64,000 nt of DNA from JAVBMU01 sp031551755 (GTDB taxonomy: Bacteria; Actinomycetota; Actinomycetes; Actinomycetales; Cellulomonadaceae): positions 124,001-188,000 of the forward strand of contig JAVBNE010000013.1 of the NCBI GenBank assembly GCA_031551755.1. The letters are read 5' to 3'. Under the pieces are notes generated by a model. The model was not told where the DNA came from and ran no database searches. It saw nothing but the letters and a program-made list of their open reading frames with translations. How positions within the stretch are numbered: the first letter of the stretch is position 1; every line of letters begins with the position of its first letter. A program made the position numbers and the translations under genes. This document shows positions 41,948 to 51,259 of this stretch, piece after piece.

Positions 41948-43627
41948 TTAGAGGCCCAATTCCGCCAAAACTGGCAGGCGGGATCGCACGGCCTCCCGGG
42001 CCGCTGGCGCAGACGGTTGTGCCAGTGCCACCTCAGCCAACTCCACGCAGTGCGCCATGGTGGTCCGCGCGAGGACTGCGCCGACATCCGCCAAGGCCCG
42101 GGCAGTCATCGACAACGACGAAACGCCCAATCCGACCAGGACCGGTGCCAGCGCCGGATCGGCCGCCGCCTCCCCGCACACCCCTACCGGACGATCGGCC
42201 GCTTGACCACCCAGACAGGAGGACCGGACCAAAGACAAGACCGCCGGCTGCCAGGGCGTCGACAACGCGGCCAGGTCGGCGAGCTGACGGTCGGCCGCCA
42301 TCGCGTACTGGGTCAGGTCGTTCGTACCGATACTCGCAAAGGCTGCGTGTTCGAGTATCCAGCGGGACTGGAGGGCTGCGGAGGGCACCTCGATCATGAC
42401 GCCGGCCTGATCGAGCCTGCGCTCGGCACACAGGCCCACGAAGTCCGCGGTTTCCTGCGCGGTTGCGACCATCGGAGCCATCACCTGAACCTCGGCGCTC
42501 TCGGCCTTCGCCGCCAAGGCGATCGCCCGCAGCTGCCGGTCGAGCACATCCGGGCTCCGCCACGACGTTCGCAGCCCCCGCACCCCCAACGCGGGATTCG
42601 GTTCCGGGGCAGCAGTGAGGAAGGCCAGCGGTTTGTCTGCCCCCGCATCCAGCGTGCGGATCACCACCTTGCGGTTGGCGAAGACCGCGAACACTGACCG
42701 GTAGGCGGCCACCTGCTCTTCGATGGTCGGCTCCTCCACTCGGCCGAGGAAGCAGAACTCGGTGCGGAAGAGGCCCACACCCTCCGCGCCGGCGGCCAAT
42801 GCCGCATGCGCCCCCGTCGGGTCGGCGATATTGGCGAGCATCTGCACGCGGGCGCCGTCGGCCGTCCGCCCGACGCCACCGAAAACCCGCTCCGATGCCG
42901 CCTGGGCCTGCATCTGCACCTTGGCGAGGTCGCCCGGAGAAGGTTCAAGCTCGATCCGCCCGGTGCTGCCGTCGACCAGCACCGTCTCACCGTCCGTCAG
43001 CACCCCCGCCCCCGTCGCTGCCACGACCGCCGGGATGCCGAGATCGCGGGCCAGGATCGCGGTGTGGGACGTCGGCCCTCCCGAGATCGTGACGATTCCG
43101 CGCACCCGCTCCGGGTCCAGCGTCGCGGTGTCGGCAGGCGACAGATCGGAGGCGACCAGCACGAATGGGTACCCCGGATGGGGCACCCCCGGTGTCGGCA
43201 GGCCCAAGAGCACCGCCACGATCCGGTCCCGGACATCCCGCACGTCGGTGGCGCGCTCGGCCATCGGCCCGCCCAGCAATTCGAGTTGCTGGGCGATCTC
43301 CCCCGCCGCCTCCCAAACGGCTCGCGCCGGATCGGCCCGGCTCTCGCGCATCTTTCTCACCGCCCCCTGCTGCAAGGAGGGGTCGGCCGCCATCACCGCG
43401 GTTACCTCCAGCAGTTCGGCGGCCGCGCCCGTCGCCCGGCCGGCCCGCAGGTGAAGGTCGTCGTGGACCGTCTGCACGGCACGGCCGAGCCGGACGACGG
43501 CCTCTTCTACGTCCGCCTCGGGTGGCAGGGAGGCAACGGTCGGCTCAGGAACGGCCGCAGGCATAGTCACGACGAGGCCGGCCACTCGGCCGGGACTGGC
43601 CCCGAAGCCTGTCAGCACAGCGGACAT
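41948..43627 (-). CDS. ptsI: PTS enzyme I (PEP-protein phosphotransferase)
   Basis: A 559-residue enzyme that moves phosphate from PEP to HPr at the head of the sugar phosphotransferase system. The active His188 lies in ISGGPTSHTAILAR. The PEP-binding barrel shows EGVGLFRTEFCFL, VIRTLDAGADKPL and SIGTNDLTQYAMAADR, with the catalytic Cys in PVGVCGEAA. The gene is divergent from a IIA gene. HPr is not encoded in the window. Confidence 0.93.
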   Translation of the reverse strand: MSAVLTGFGASPGRVAGLVVTMPAAVPEPTVASLPPEADVEEAVVRLGRAVQTVHDDLHLRAGRATGAAAELLEVTAVMAADPSLQQGAVRKMRESRADPARAVWEAAGEIAQQLELLGGPMAERATDVRDVRDRIVAVLLGLPTPGVPHPGYPFVLVASDLSPADTATLDPERVRGIVTISGGPTSHTAILARDLGIPAVVAATGAGVLTDGETVLVDGSTGRIELEPSPGDLAKVQMQAQAASERVFGGVGRTADGARVQMLANIADPTGAHAALAAGAEGVGLFRTEFCFLGRVEEPTIEEQVAAYRSVFAVFANRKVVIRTLDAGADKPLAFLTAAPEPNPALGVRGLRTSWRSPDVLDRQLRAIALAAKAESAEVQVMAPMVATAQETADFVGLCAERRLDQAGVMIEVPSAALQSRWILEHAAFASIGTNDLTQYAMAADRQLADLAALSTPWQPAVLSLVRSSCLGGQAADRPVGVCGEAAADPALAPVLVGLGVSSLSMTARALADVGAVLARTTMAHCVELAEVALAQPSAPAAREAVRSRLPVLAELGL

Positions 43628-43687
43628 AGCATGCCTTTCGTCGTTGGAGAGCTTGCGGTCACGCGCGCTCCGACATCATCATCCGAT

Positions 43688-44185
43688 ATGCGGCAACTGG
43701 CGAGCACAAACCCACCCACCCATGCCGCCTTGCGGGTGCGGGCGCCACTGCCCGGAACGGTGATCGACCTTACCGAGGTGCCGGACCCGGTCTTCGCGAC
43801 TGCAATGCTGGGTCCCGGATTGGCTCTGCTGCCAACTGCGGCCACGGCCTCCTGCGAGGTCACCGCCCCACTCGACGGCACGGTTGCCGCCCTGCACCCC
43901 CATGCCGTCGTCATACAGGATGCCGACGGACGCGCGGTCCTCGTTCATCTGGGCATCGACACGGTCCGTCTTGACGGCCGTGGGTTCAGGCTCCACGTCG
44001 CCTTGGGGGATCGGGTGACCACCGGCCGGCGACTCATCACGTGGATACCGCAGGAGGTGCAGGCGACTGGACTGTCGCTCGCCTGCCCTGTCATCGCGCT
44101 GGCAGCCCCGGCCAGCAACGTACGCTCGCTTGCAACCATCGGCAACCGCGTCGAACAGGGCTCTGACCTGCTGGAATGGTCCTGA
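43688..44185 (+). CDS. PTS glucose-type IIA component
   Basis: A 165-residue IIA(Glc)-family protein. The phosphorylated His is His87 in VLVHLGIDTV and the partner His72 lies in HPHAVVIQD. The beta-barrel start APLPGTVIDLTEVPDPVFA is typical. It accepts phosphate from HPr and passes it to a IIB domain; no IIB/IIC is nearby. ATG at 43688 leaves 60 bases for the divergent ptsI promoter; ATG at 43631 would leave only three and is unlikely. It may be leaderless, as no ribosome site is seen. Confidence 0.85.
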   Translation: MRQLASTNPPTHAALRVRAPLPGTVIDLTEVPDPVFATAMLGPGLALLPTAATASCEVTAPLDGTVAALHPHAVVIQDADGRAVLVHLGIDTVRLDGRGFRLHVALGDRVTTGRRLITWIPQEVQATGLSLACPVIALAAPASNVRSLATIGNRVEQGSDLLEWS

Positions 44186-44368
44186 CACGCGCGCAAACGC
44201 AGCCACGGGTCCGCAGGCCACATCACACCCACCCGGCAATTGTATCAATTTGCGACCAGTCTTCCACCAAGAAGCTGTAAACTTTCTCTCGGGAACCGCA
44301 TCATGATCGTGCCAGCCACGCGTCATAGGAAGTAGACACATCAACCTGAAGGATGAACGAGGAAGACC

Positions 44369-44593
44369 ATGCAGGTCACGAAGGAGACCCAGAAGCCGAC
44401 TCGCCGCGAGGTGCGCGAGGCGCTGCTCTGGGCACTCGAGAACGATCGAGGCGCGCTGCTCGAACACCGAGAGACCTCCCACTACCGTCGTTGGGATGCC
44501 CCGGGGGCGAACGCCCGGATCGTCGGTAAATGGCGTAGCAGCCGCACCGGCCAGCGGTGCACCGACGTCACCGCCCACCGTGAATCCGCCTGA
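44369..44593 (+). CDS. Small conserved-looking protein of unknown function
   Basis: A 74-residue basic protein with a helical first half (TRREVREALLWALENDRGAL) and a polar end. It has no membrane segment or signal peptide and no motif I recognise. The ATG is preceded by GAGGAAGACC at good spacing and by an AT-rich stretch (44240-44340) that may hold its promoter. It sits alone between the IIA gene and the convergent CopD-CtaG gene. Confidence 0.5.
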   Translation: MQVTKETQKPTRREVREALLWALENDRGALLEHRETSHYRRWDAPGANARIVGKWRSSRTGQRCTDVTAHRESA

Positions 44594-44657
44594 CACCTCC
44601 GGCCCCCTCTGGACGCCCTCACCGGCACCCGGCATCCCGGCCTGACTCGCCCAGGCG

Positions 44658-46709
44658 TCAACGGCCGGACGGGCCGCGCAGGCGCTCATCGCGCTCGGCC
44701 ATGGCGGCCAGCATCGCGTTGTACTCCTCGAGCTCTCCGTCACCGTCCCGGTCCGCCCGCCGGTCCCGGCGCCGGGCCTCGCGCTCATCGGAACGCGTCC
44801 ACATCACCGCGACCACGACCGCCAGCGCCAACGTCGGCAGTTCCCCGATCCCCCAGGCGATCTCGCCGCCATAGCGCTGATCGACCAACGCGCTCGGTCC
44901 CCACGGACGGCCCAGGAGCCCGAACCACTCCGGCACCAGCAGCGTCTCCATGCTCGTGAGGGTCACCCCGAAGAAGGCGTGGAAGGCCATCGTCGCGAAG
45001 AGCAGCAGCAAGCGTTGCGGGTAGGGGGGCCGCTGCGGCCCCGGGTCCACCCCGACCAGCACATTGACGAACATGTACCCGGCGACAGTAAAGTGCACGA
45101 CCATCGCCACATGCCCGATGTAGGTGGTCAGCGCCCACCCGAAGACCGGGGTGAAGTAGAAGATGATCATCGACCCGGCGAAGTTAGCGGCGGCGACGAT
45201 CGGATTCGCGAAGAACCTTCCCCAGCGTGAGGTGACGATCGCCAGTACCCATTCACGCGGCCCCCGTGAACCGTCGTGTCGCACGGGGACGGCCCGCACC
45301 AGCAACGTGATCGGCGCACCCAACGCCAGGAGGATCGGGGCGACCATCGCCATGATCATGTGCTGGATCATGTGCGCGCTGAACAGCACGTGACCGTATT
45401 GCGCGGGGCCGCCGGAGGTGACCCAGAACATGATGACCATCCCCGAGCACCAGGAGATGGTCCGGCCGACCGGCCATTGATCTCCACGCTTGGCCAGGCG
45501 CCGGACCCACCGCACATACGTCACCAGGCCGGCGACGCAAAGGAAGCCGAACAGCAGGTCCCAACGCCATTCGGTGAACCAGCGCCAGAAGGTGGGTTCC
45601 ACCGGGAGCGGATGCCCGGTCACCAGCTCGGCCGCAGTCGGGTCCTCGAAGGGCGTGTCCGGCACCGGCGGCGCGGTCGACCCCAAGGCCACCGCGACCC
45701 CCGACACGGCGCCCATGATGGCCAGTTCCACGACCGCCAGCCGCCAGAACAGACGCCCCACGTGAGCCTGCGCGTCCCCGAGAAGCGCGACCACCCGGTT
45801 GCGGTGCAGATAACCCACCGCACCCAGGACCACCATGAGCATGATCTTGGCGATCACCAGGACTCCGTAGTCGGTGCCCAGGTCGCCCAGATCCGCCATC
45901 CGGATGCTGGCGTTGACCATCCCGGAAGCCGCGACCGCCAAGTAACACCACAGCGCGATGGATGAGTACCGGGCCACGACCGCGGCGAAGGCCGAGCGCT
46001 TCCCGTCTTGCGCCAACTCCCCCCGCAAGCGCACGACGGCGATCGTGGCCAGCCCGCCGATCCACAGGGCGGCGCCGGCCAGATGCAGGAACATCGACGA
46101 GATCGCCAGTTCATGGCTGGCTGCCCCCGCCGCGTGCCCGGTATTTGCCTGCACCGCCAGCGCCCCCGCGGCAGCCACCGCCGTCCACAGCGCGCCCGTG
46201 GCGCCGCGCACCGCAAAGGCGAGGACCGACGTCAGCGAGGCCAGCCCGACGACCAGCAGATAGCTGCGGCCCAGGGAGATGTCCCACGCGAATGTCATGA
46301 GCTGATCGCCGAAGGTCGCATCCGTCGGCGCCGAACCGGAGATGATCGCGTACCGCAGAACGAACTGGAGGACCGCGAGCGCCACCCAGGCGATCGACGC
46401 GGTGGCCGCGGCGTCGAGGCCACGACGGGCCGGGTCACGAGGAGGCAAGACAGTCGCGGACAACACCAGTGCGCCGAAGGTCACCGCGGCCGCGATCTCC
46501 GTCAAGACTGTCACCACGGGCAGCCCCCAGCGGACCCCGGCCCCCGGATCGGCGAATCCAGCGAGCGCCGCGAACGCCCCGGAGAAGATCCCCGCACCCA
46601 GGACGGAACTGATCGCCACGACTACCGCGACCGGGCCGGCGGCGGTCAACCACCGGGGCCGAGTGGAGTCAGCCTCGAGTGGGGTGGGGGACGTGTCGGC
46701 AGCGGTCAC
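44658..46709 (-). CDS. CopD-CtaG fusion (copper uptake/cytochrome oxidase assembly)
   Basis: A 683-residue membrane protein with about 15 helices. The first half is CopD-like (GHAAGAASHELAISSMFLHL with conserved His residues, then GAALWIGGLATI). The second half, from about 390, is a caa3-type CtaG domain (VLFSAHMIQHMIMAMVAPIL, FHAFFGVTLTS, YGGEIAWGIGELPTLALAV). CopD-CtaG fusions are common in actinobacteria and are thought to bring copper to terminal oxidase. GTG start. Charged C-terminal tail. Confidence 0.88.
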   Translation of the reverse strand: MTAADTSPTPLEADSTRPRWLTAAGPVAVVVAISSVLGAGIFSGAFAALAGFADPGAGVRWGLPVVTVLTEIAAAVTFGALVLSATVLPPRDPARRGLDAAATASIAWVALAVLQFVLRYAIISGSAPTDATFGDQLMTFAWDISLGRSYLLVVGLASLTSVLAFAVRGATGALWTAVAAAGALAVQANTGHAAGAASHELAISSMFLHLAGAALWIGGLATIAVVRLRGELAQDGKRSAFAAVVARYSSIALWCYLAVAASGMVNASIRMADLGDLGTDYGVLVIAKIMLMVVLGAVGYLHRNRVVALLGDAQAHVGRLFWRLAVVELAIMGAVSGVAVALGSTAPPVPDTPFEDPTAAELVTGHPLPVEPTFWRWFTEWRWDLLFGFLCVAGLVTYVRWVRRLAKRGDQWPVGRTISWCSGMVIMFWVTSGGPAQYGHVLFSAHMIQHMIMAMVAPILLALGAPITLLVRAVPVRHDGSRGPREWVLAIVTSRWGRFFANPIVAAANFAGSMIIFYFTPVFGWALTTYIGHVAMVVHFTVAGYMFVNVLVGVDPGPQRPPYPQRLLLLFATMAFHAFFGVTLTSMETLLVPEWFGLLGRPWGPSALVDQRYGGEIAWGIGELPTLALAVVVAVMWTRSDEREARRRDRRADRDGDGELEEYNAMLAAMAERDERLRGPSGR

Positions 46710-46860
46710 GGTCCCAGCGTATGGGCGCGGTTATGGACGAGGAACCGCCGCGCCCGGCAAGCCGGGCATACTTGAAGGCATTCGTCCGCGTTGTTCCCGG
46801 CCCACCCACCGATCGGGCCGGCCTCCGCAGCGAACGACATCCGTAGCGAAAGGACCATCG

Positions 46861-47859
46861 ATGGCCCACGGGCAAGGCGACATCCCACCTGAGCAGCTCG
46901 ACCGAGCCGGTCACCTGCTCAAACGGGTCCAGGAGGTGCTGGACCAACGCGTCGTGGGGCAGCACTCCCTGCGGCGCGCCCTGATCAGCTCCCTGCTGGC
47001 CGGCGGTCACGTCCTCCTCGAATCCGTACCAGGACTCGCCAAGACCACGGCCGCCCAGGCCCTGGCCTCCGCCATCTCGGGCACGTTCCACCGCATCCAA
47101 TGCACCCCGGATCTGATGCCGAATGACATCGTCGGCACCCAGATCTTCAATTACGCCACCGGCACCTTCACCACCCAGCTCGGACCCGTTCATGCGAACC
47201 TGGTTCTGCTGGACGAAATCAACCGCTCCTCGGCCAAAACACAGTCAGCGATGCTGGAGGCCATGCAGGAGCATCAGACCACCATCGGCGGCGAGAACTA
47301 CCCGCTGCCCGACCCGTTCATGGTCCTCGCCACACAGAACCCCATCGAAGAGGAAGGCACCTACGTCCTCCCCGAGGCGCAGATGGACCGATTCCTCATC
47401 AAGGAGGTCATCGCCTACCCCCAGGCCGCCGACGAGGTCGAGATCCTGGAACGCCTCTCGACGGGCTCCCTGACGGCTCCCATGGCGACCCCGCCTATCA
47501 CCGTCGACGACGTGCGATTCTTGCGCGGCTTGGTCAACCAGGTATACGTCGACCTCGCGATCAAGCGGTACGTCGTCGACCTGGTGAACACGACCCGTGG
47601 TAGTGGGCCACGGCCGGTGCCTGGAATGCAGGAACAGGTGCGTGTCGGCGCGAGTCCGCGAGGTGGGATCGCCCTGATGCGGGTCGCTCAGGCGCTCGCC
47701 ATCATGTCCGGCCGGACATATGTGATCCCGGAGGACATCAAGGAGGTGCGGCACTCCGTGTTGCGGCATCGGCTCGTGCGGACTTTCGATGCGCTTGCCA
47801 ATGGCGTCACGCCGGAGCAACTCATCGACGCCGTCTTCGCCGTGGTCCCGACCCCCTGA
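46861..47859 (+). CDS. moxR: MoxR-type AAA+ ATPase
   Basis: A 332-residue AAA+ chaperone-like ATPase. Walker A is SVPGLAKTT (55-63), Walker B LVLLDEINR (114-122), sensor 1 LATQNPIEEEG, and ASPRGG near the sensor 2 region. AAAGGACC lies upstream of the ATG. It heads an operon with DUF58, two vWA and TPR proteins, the standard MoxR/Bat-like layout in which the ATPase works on complexes that include vWA proteins. Confidence 0.92.
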   Translation: MAHGQGDIPPEQLDRAGHLLKRVQEVLDQRVVGQHSLRRALISSLLAGGHVLLESVPGLAKTTAAQALASAISGTFHRIQCTPDLMPNDIVGTQIFNYATGTFTTQLGPVHANLVLLDEINRSSAKTQSAMLEAMQEHQTTIGGENYPLPDPFMVLATQNPIEEEGTYVLPEAQMDRFLIKEVIAYPQAADEVEILERLSTGSLTAPMATPPITVDDVRFLRGLVNQVYVDLAIKRYVVDLVNTTRGSGPRPVPGMQEQVRVGASPRGGIALMRVAQALAIMSGRTYVIPEDIKEVRHSVLRHRLVRTFDALANGVTPEQLIDAVFAVVPTP

Positions 47860-47870
47860 AGACCTCCGCC

Positions 47871-48761
47871 ATGCCCGATATCTCACGCTTGGCGCAGGTC
47901 CGCGCCCGTCTGGGTCTGCCGGTGCTCCGGCGCGCCAGCGGACTCTTGGAGGGACGGCACCGATCCGTCTTCAAGGGGCACGGTATGGACTTCGACGACC
48001 TACGGCTCTACGCACCTGGCGAGGATGTCGGTGACATCGACTGGAAGTCGAGCGCGCGAGCCGGGATACCGATCGTCCGCCGGTTCGCCCGGGAGTCGGA
48101 TGCCACCGTGGCACTCGTCGTCGATACCGGCGCCCAAATGGCGGCGGCGGCACCCAGCGGTGAGGCCAAGAACGAAATCGCCTCCTTCTGTTGCGCCCTG
48201 ACGGCCTACATCGCCCGTGACCGGGGTGACCGCGTCGCCCTGGTGGCAGGCGACGCCGAACGTTTGGTTCAGCTCCCGGCGCGCGCAAGCACCCGCGACC
48301 TCGAAGTGATGCTGCGCACCCTGGAGAACATGTGGGACCCGCGGGGACCGTTGAGCGCCCTGGACCAACCGCTGGGCCGTGCGGTGAACACCTTCCATCG
48401 ACGTTCCGTGGTCATTCTGGTCACCGACGAGGCCCGGCCCGATACCGCTCACCACGACTATCTTCGCAGGCTCCGCGCGACCCACGAAGTGATCGTCGTG
48501 CAGATCGAGGACCGTTCGCCCTGGTCGGTTCCGGGTGCGAACCAGGTGGCCGACGTCGACGGCTCCCTGCGGTTGCCGCCCTACCTGCGCGGGCGCCAGG
48601 CGCTGACCGACGCGGCCGCCACCGCCGTATCCGCTCGACGCACGGAGGTCGCGAAGGCGATGACCGGCCTGGGCGTGCCCTCCGCACGGGTCGGTTCCAC
48701 CGACGAGCTGGTCCCACAGCTCGTCCATCTCGTCAGCAAGGTCCGCCATGGCGCCCACTGA
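47871..48761 (+). CDS. DUF58 family protein
   Basis: A 296-residue cytoplasmic protein of the DUF58 group, a vWA-like fold that normally accompanies MoxR. The motif GMDFDDLRLYAPGEDVGDID and the Trp-Lys-Ser-Ser-Ala-Arg stretch after it (59-64) identify it. ALVVDTGAQM is the degenerate metal site. It begins 11 bases after moxR and overlaps the next gene by 14 bases. Confidence 0.9.
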   Translation: MPDISRLAQVRARLGLPVLRRASGLLEGRHRSVFKGHGMDFDDLRLYAPGEDVGDIDWKSSARAGIPIVRRFARESDATVALVVDTGAQMAAAAPSGEAKNEIASFCCALTAYIARDRGDRVALVAGDAERLVQLPARASTRDLEVMLRTLENMWDPRGPLSALDQPLGRAVNTFHRRSVVILVTDEARPDTAHHDYLRRLRATHEVIVVQIEDRSPWSVPGANQVADVDGSLRLPPYLRGRQALTDAAATAVSARRTEVAKAMTGLGVPSARVGSTDELVPQLVHLVSKVRHGAH

Positions 48762-49230
48762 ACTCCGCGATCCGGTCCCCTATCCCCTCTGGTGGTTGGT
48801 CCTCGGCTGCGCGATGATCCTCGCCGCGATCATGCTCGTCGTCCTGGTCCTCCGGCTGACCCGACGGCCCGCGCATGACCGTCGCCATCGACCGCGCGGC
48901 GCGCCCATCCGTGCAGATCACTTCGGCCTGATCCGAGCAGAACACTCGCGACAGTTGGCCGTCCTCGGCCAACGGCATTCCCTCGGCGAGTTGGACGACC
49001 GCGCCGTCTACCAAGGCATCTCGGTGATCGTGCGGTCCTTCGCCGCCGAACGCACCGGAGTCGATGTGCGCACACTCACCCTCAGCGAGCTCGAGGGTCC
49101 GCAGCTGACCCGACTGCGGACGCTGATCGGGGAAACGTACCGGCCGTCCTTCGCCGACCCCGGCGACGATCAGCCACGCGATCCAAATAAGGCGCTGCGG
49201 GTGGCGCAAATGTTGGTGAGCCGATGGTGA
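48748..49230 (+). CDS. Single-helix membrane protein of the MoxR operon
   Basis: A 160-residue protein with one membrane helix (WWLVLGCAMILAAIMLVVLV) and a cytoplasmic domain of about 100 residues. The position between DUF58 and vWA genes and the layout match the DUF4381-like component of such operons, but similarity is weak by eye. It overlaps both neighbours. Confidence 0.75.
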   Translation: MAPTELRDPVPYPLWWLVLGCAMILAAIMLVVLVLRLTRRPAHDRRHRPRGAPIRADHFGLIRAEHSRQLAVLGQRHSLGELDDRAVYQGISVIVRSFAAERTGVDVRTLTLSELEGPQLTRLRTLIGETYRPSFADPGDDQPRDPNKALRVAQMLVSRW

Positions 49231-50249
49231 CCGCGCATCTTCTGTGGCCGGCGATCGGCGTCACGGCGATCCTCGTCATTGCCCTGGCCACCGCGGTGGC
49301 CTGGATCCGGGCCGGCCGCGAGCAACCCGAACCCGAGCAGGTGTGGGTCGCGAACACCGACTACCGGGACGCTGTTCCCGAGGTCGCCACCTGGTTCCGC
49401 CGATACCGATGGCTCCAGGGGACGCTGGCCGCGGGTCTGATCGTCGCCGTGGCCGGTGGTGCGGCGATCGCAGCCCGACCGATGGAACGCCAAGTCGTGG
49501 CCGACCGCATGGCCACCCGGGACATCGTCCTGTGCCTAGACATCTCCGGGTCCATGACGCCTTACGACGGCGCGGTGCTGCGGATGTACCGCGAACTCGC
49601 CGAGAATTTCCGCGGTGAACGAATCGCACTGTCGGTCTTCAACTCGACCTCGCGCACCGTCTTTCCCCTCACGGACGACTACACGCTCGTCGACCAGCAA
49701 CTCCAGGAGGGGATCGCGGCGCTCGACATCGACCTGTCGACCGCCGACCCCAGCAGCAGTCAGATGGCGGACTACCTGCGGTTCTCCGCCGGGACCTATC
49801 GCAGCGGCTGGGGGTCAAGTCTGATCGGCGACGGCCTGGCCAACTGCGCACTTCTCTTCGACGGCCAGGACACCGAGCGCGCCCGCTCCATCATCCTGGC
49901 GACTGACAACGCCGTCGCCGGCGAACCCATCTACACCCTCGAACAGGCCAATGCCCTGGTTACCGAACGGCACATCACACTCCACGGTCTCTACGGCACC
50001 GACGGTGGGCGGGAAACCGCTGCGTCGCGCGAGTACAAGGAGATCGTGGAGGAGGGCGACGGCCTGTTCTTCCGGGCCGATGATCCGGCGGCGGTTCGGG
50101 GCATGGTCGAGGACGTCGTCTCTCACCAGGCGGTGGCATTGGGCGCCAAGCCACGCATCGTCATCCACGACCGCCCGCAAGTCTGGTACGGCGTGGCCGT
50201 ACTCGGTGTCGCGCTCATGCTGGTGGCGGCTTGGCGGGTGCGGCAATGA
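49224..50249 (+). CDS. Membrane-anchored vWA protein 1 (Bat-like)
   Basis: A 341-residue protein with two N-terminal helices (about 5-25 and 65-90), an extracytoplasmic or cytoplasmic vWA domain with metal site DISGSM, and a C-terminal helix (VWYGVAVLGVALMLVAAWRV). The start overlaps the previous gene by seven bases, and the stop overlaps the next start. It is probably one of two partner vWA subunits handled by MoxR. Confidence 0.87.
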   Translation: MVTAHLLWPAIGVTAILVIALATAVAWIRAGREQPEPEQVWVANTDYRDAVPEVATWFRRYRWLQGTLAAGLIVAVAGGAAIAARPMERQVVADRMATRDIVLCLDISGSMTPYDGAVLRMYRELAENFRGERIALSVFNSTSRTVFPLTDDYTLVDQQLQEGIAALDIDLSTADPSSSQMADYLRFSAGTYRSGWGSSLIGDGLANCALLFDGQDTERARSIILATDNAVAGEPIYTLEQANALVTERHITLHGLYGTDGGRETAASREYKEIVEEGDGLFFRADDPAAVRGMVEDVVSHQAVALGAKPRIVIHDRPQVWYGVAVLGVALMLVAAWRVRQ

Positions 50250-51259
50250 CACTTCACCCTCTGGCACCCTGGTGGCTGCTCGTCGTCCTCCTGCTCCCAC
50301 TGCTGGCATTGACCCTGTGGCAAGCCAGGCTCGCCCGTCAGCTGGGGGCCGGCTCACCCTGGCCGTGGTTACGGCGGGCGGCGATCGTGCTCGTCCTGGC
50401 CGTGATCGGAGTCGGCCCGGCGACCACCCGGGTCGATCTGGAGTCCGCCGAGGCCGGTGTCGATGTCTTCTTCGTCGTCGACCAGACCGGGTCGATGGCT
50501 GCCGAGGACTACGACGGCACCAACCCCCGGCTCGATGGCGTACGACACGACGTCATCAGCATCACCGACGACATCCCGGGGGCACGCTTCTCGGTGATCG
50601 GATTCGACTCCCAGGCCAGCCGTCAGCTCCCGCTGACCACCGATACCCGGGCGATCGACTCCTGGGCTCAAACAGTTCACCAGGAGGTCACGGCCTACTC
50701 CCTGGGGTCGCTCACCGACCGGCCGCTCGACGAGCTCGACGCCGCTCTGCGGGGCGCCCAGGAGCGCCGCCCGAACAGCGTGCGCATCGTGTACTTCCTC
50801 TCGGATGGCGAGCAGACCACCACGGGCACACCGGAGTCCTACGCGGAACTCGCCCCGTTGATTGACGGCGGCGCCGTACTCGGATACGGCACCGCGGCCG
50901 GCGGACGGATGCGTGACTACCCCCAACACAATGCCGAGAAGCCCGATTACATCCAGATCCGTACCGACGGCGCATGGGTCGATGCCGTCTCGCATCTGGA
51001 CGAGGAGTCGCTGCGTGTCCTCGCCGGCCAACTCGGCGTGCCCTACGTCCATCGAGCGGCGCCGACCCCGACGGATGACCTGACCGATGGGATCGACACC
51101 ACACTGACCTCGGTGAAGGGTGAGCGCACGATCAAGAGCTACAACGTGGTGGTCTGGCCAGCGGCCCTGGTGTTGGTGGTGCTGCTCACCGTCGAATGCG
51201 CTTGCTGGGCCACGGCGACCAGACGTTCGATGCCTCGACGGTCAGGAGGGCACTCATGA
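50246..51259 (+). CDS. Membrane-anchored vWA protein 2 (Bat-like)
   Basis: A 337-residue protein with N-terminal helices (PWWLLVVLLLPLLALTLW and a second at about 47-60), a vWA domain with the metal site DQTGSM (Thr in place of the second Ser-type ligand) and YFLSDGEQTT, and one C-terminal helix. ATGA overlaps at both ends tie it to its neighbours. Confidence 0.87.
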   Translation: MTLHPLAPWWLLVVLLLPLLALTLWQARLARQLGAGSPWPWLRRAAIVLVLAVIGVGPATTRVDLESAEAGVDVFFVVDQTGSMAAEDYDGTNPRLDGVRHDVISITDDIPGARFSVIGFDSQASRQLPLTTDTRAIDSWAQTVHQEVTAYSLGSLTDRPLDELDAALRGAQERRPNSVRIVYFLSDGEQTTTGTPESYAELAPLIDGGAVLGYGTAAGGRMRDYPQHNAEKPDYIQIRTDGAWVDAVSHLDEESLRVLAGQLGVPYVHRAAPTPTDDLTDGIDTTLTSVKGERTIKSYNVVVWPAALVLVVLLTVECACWATATRRSMPRRSGGHS

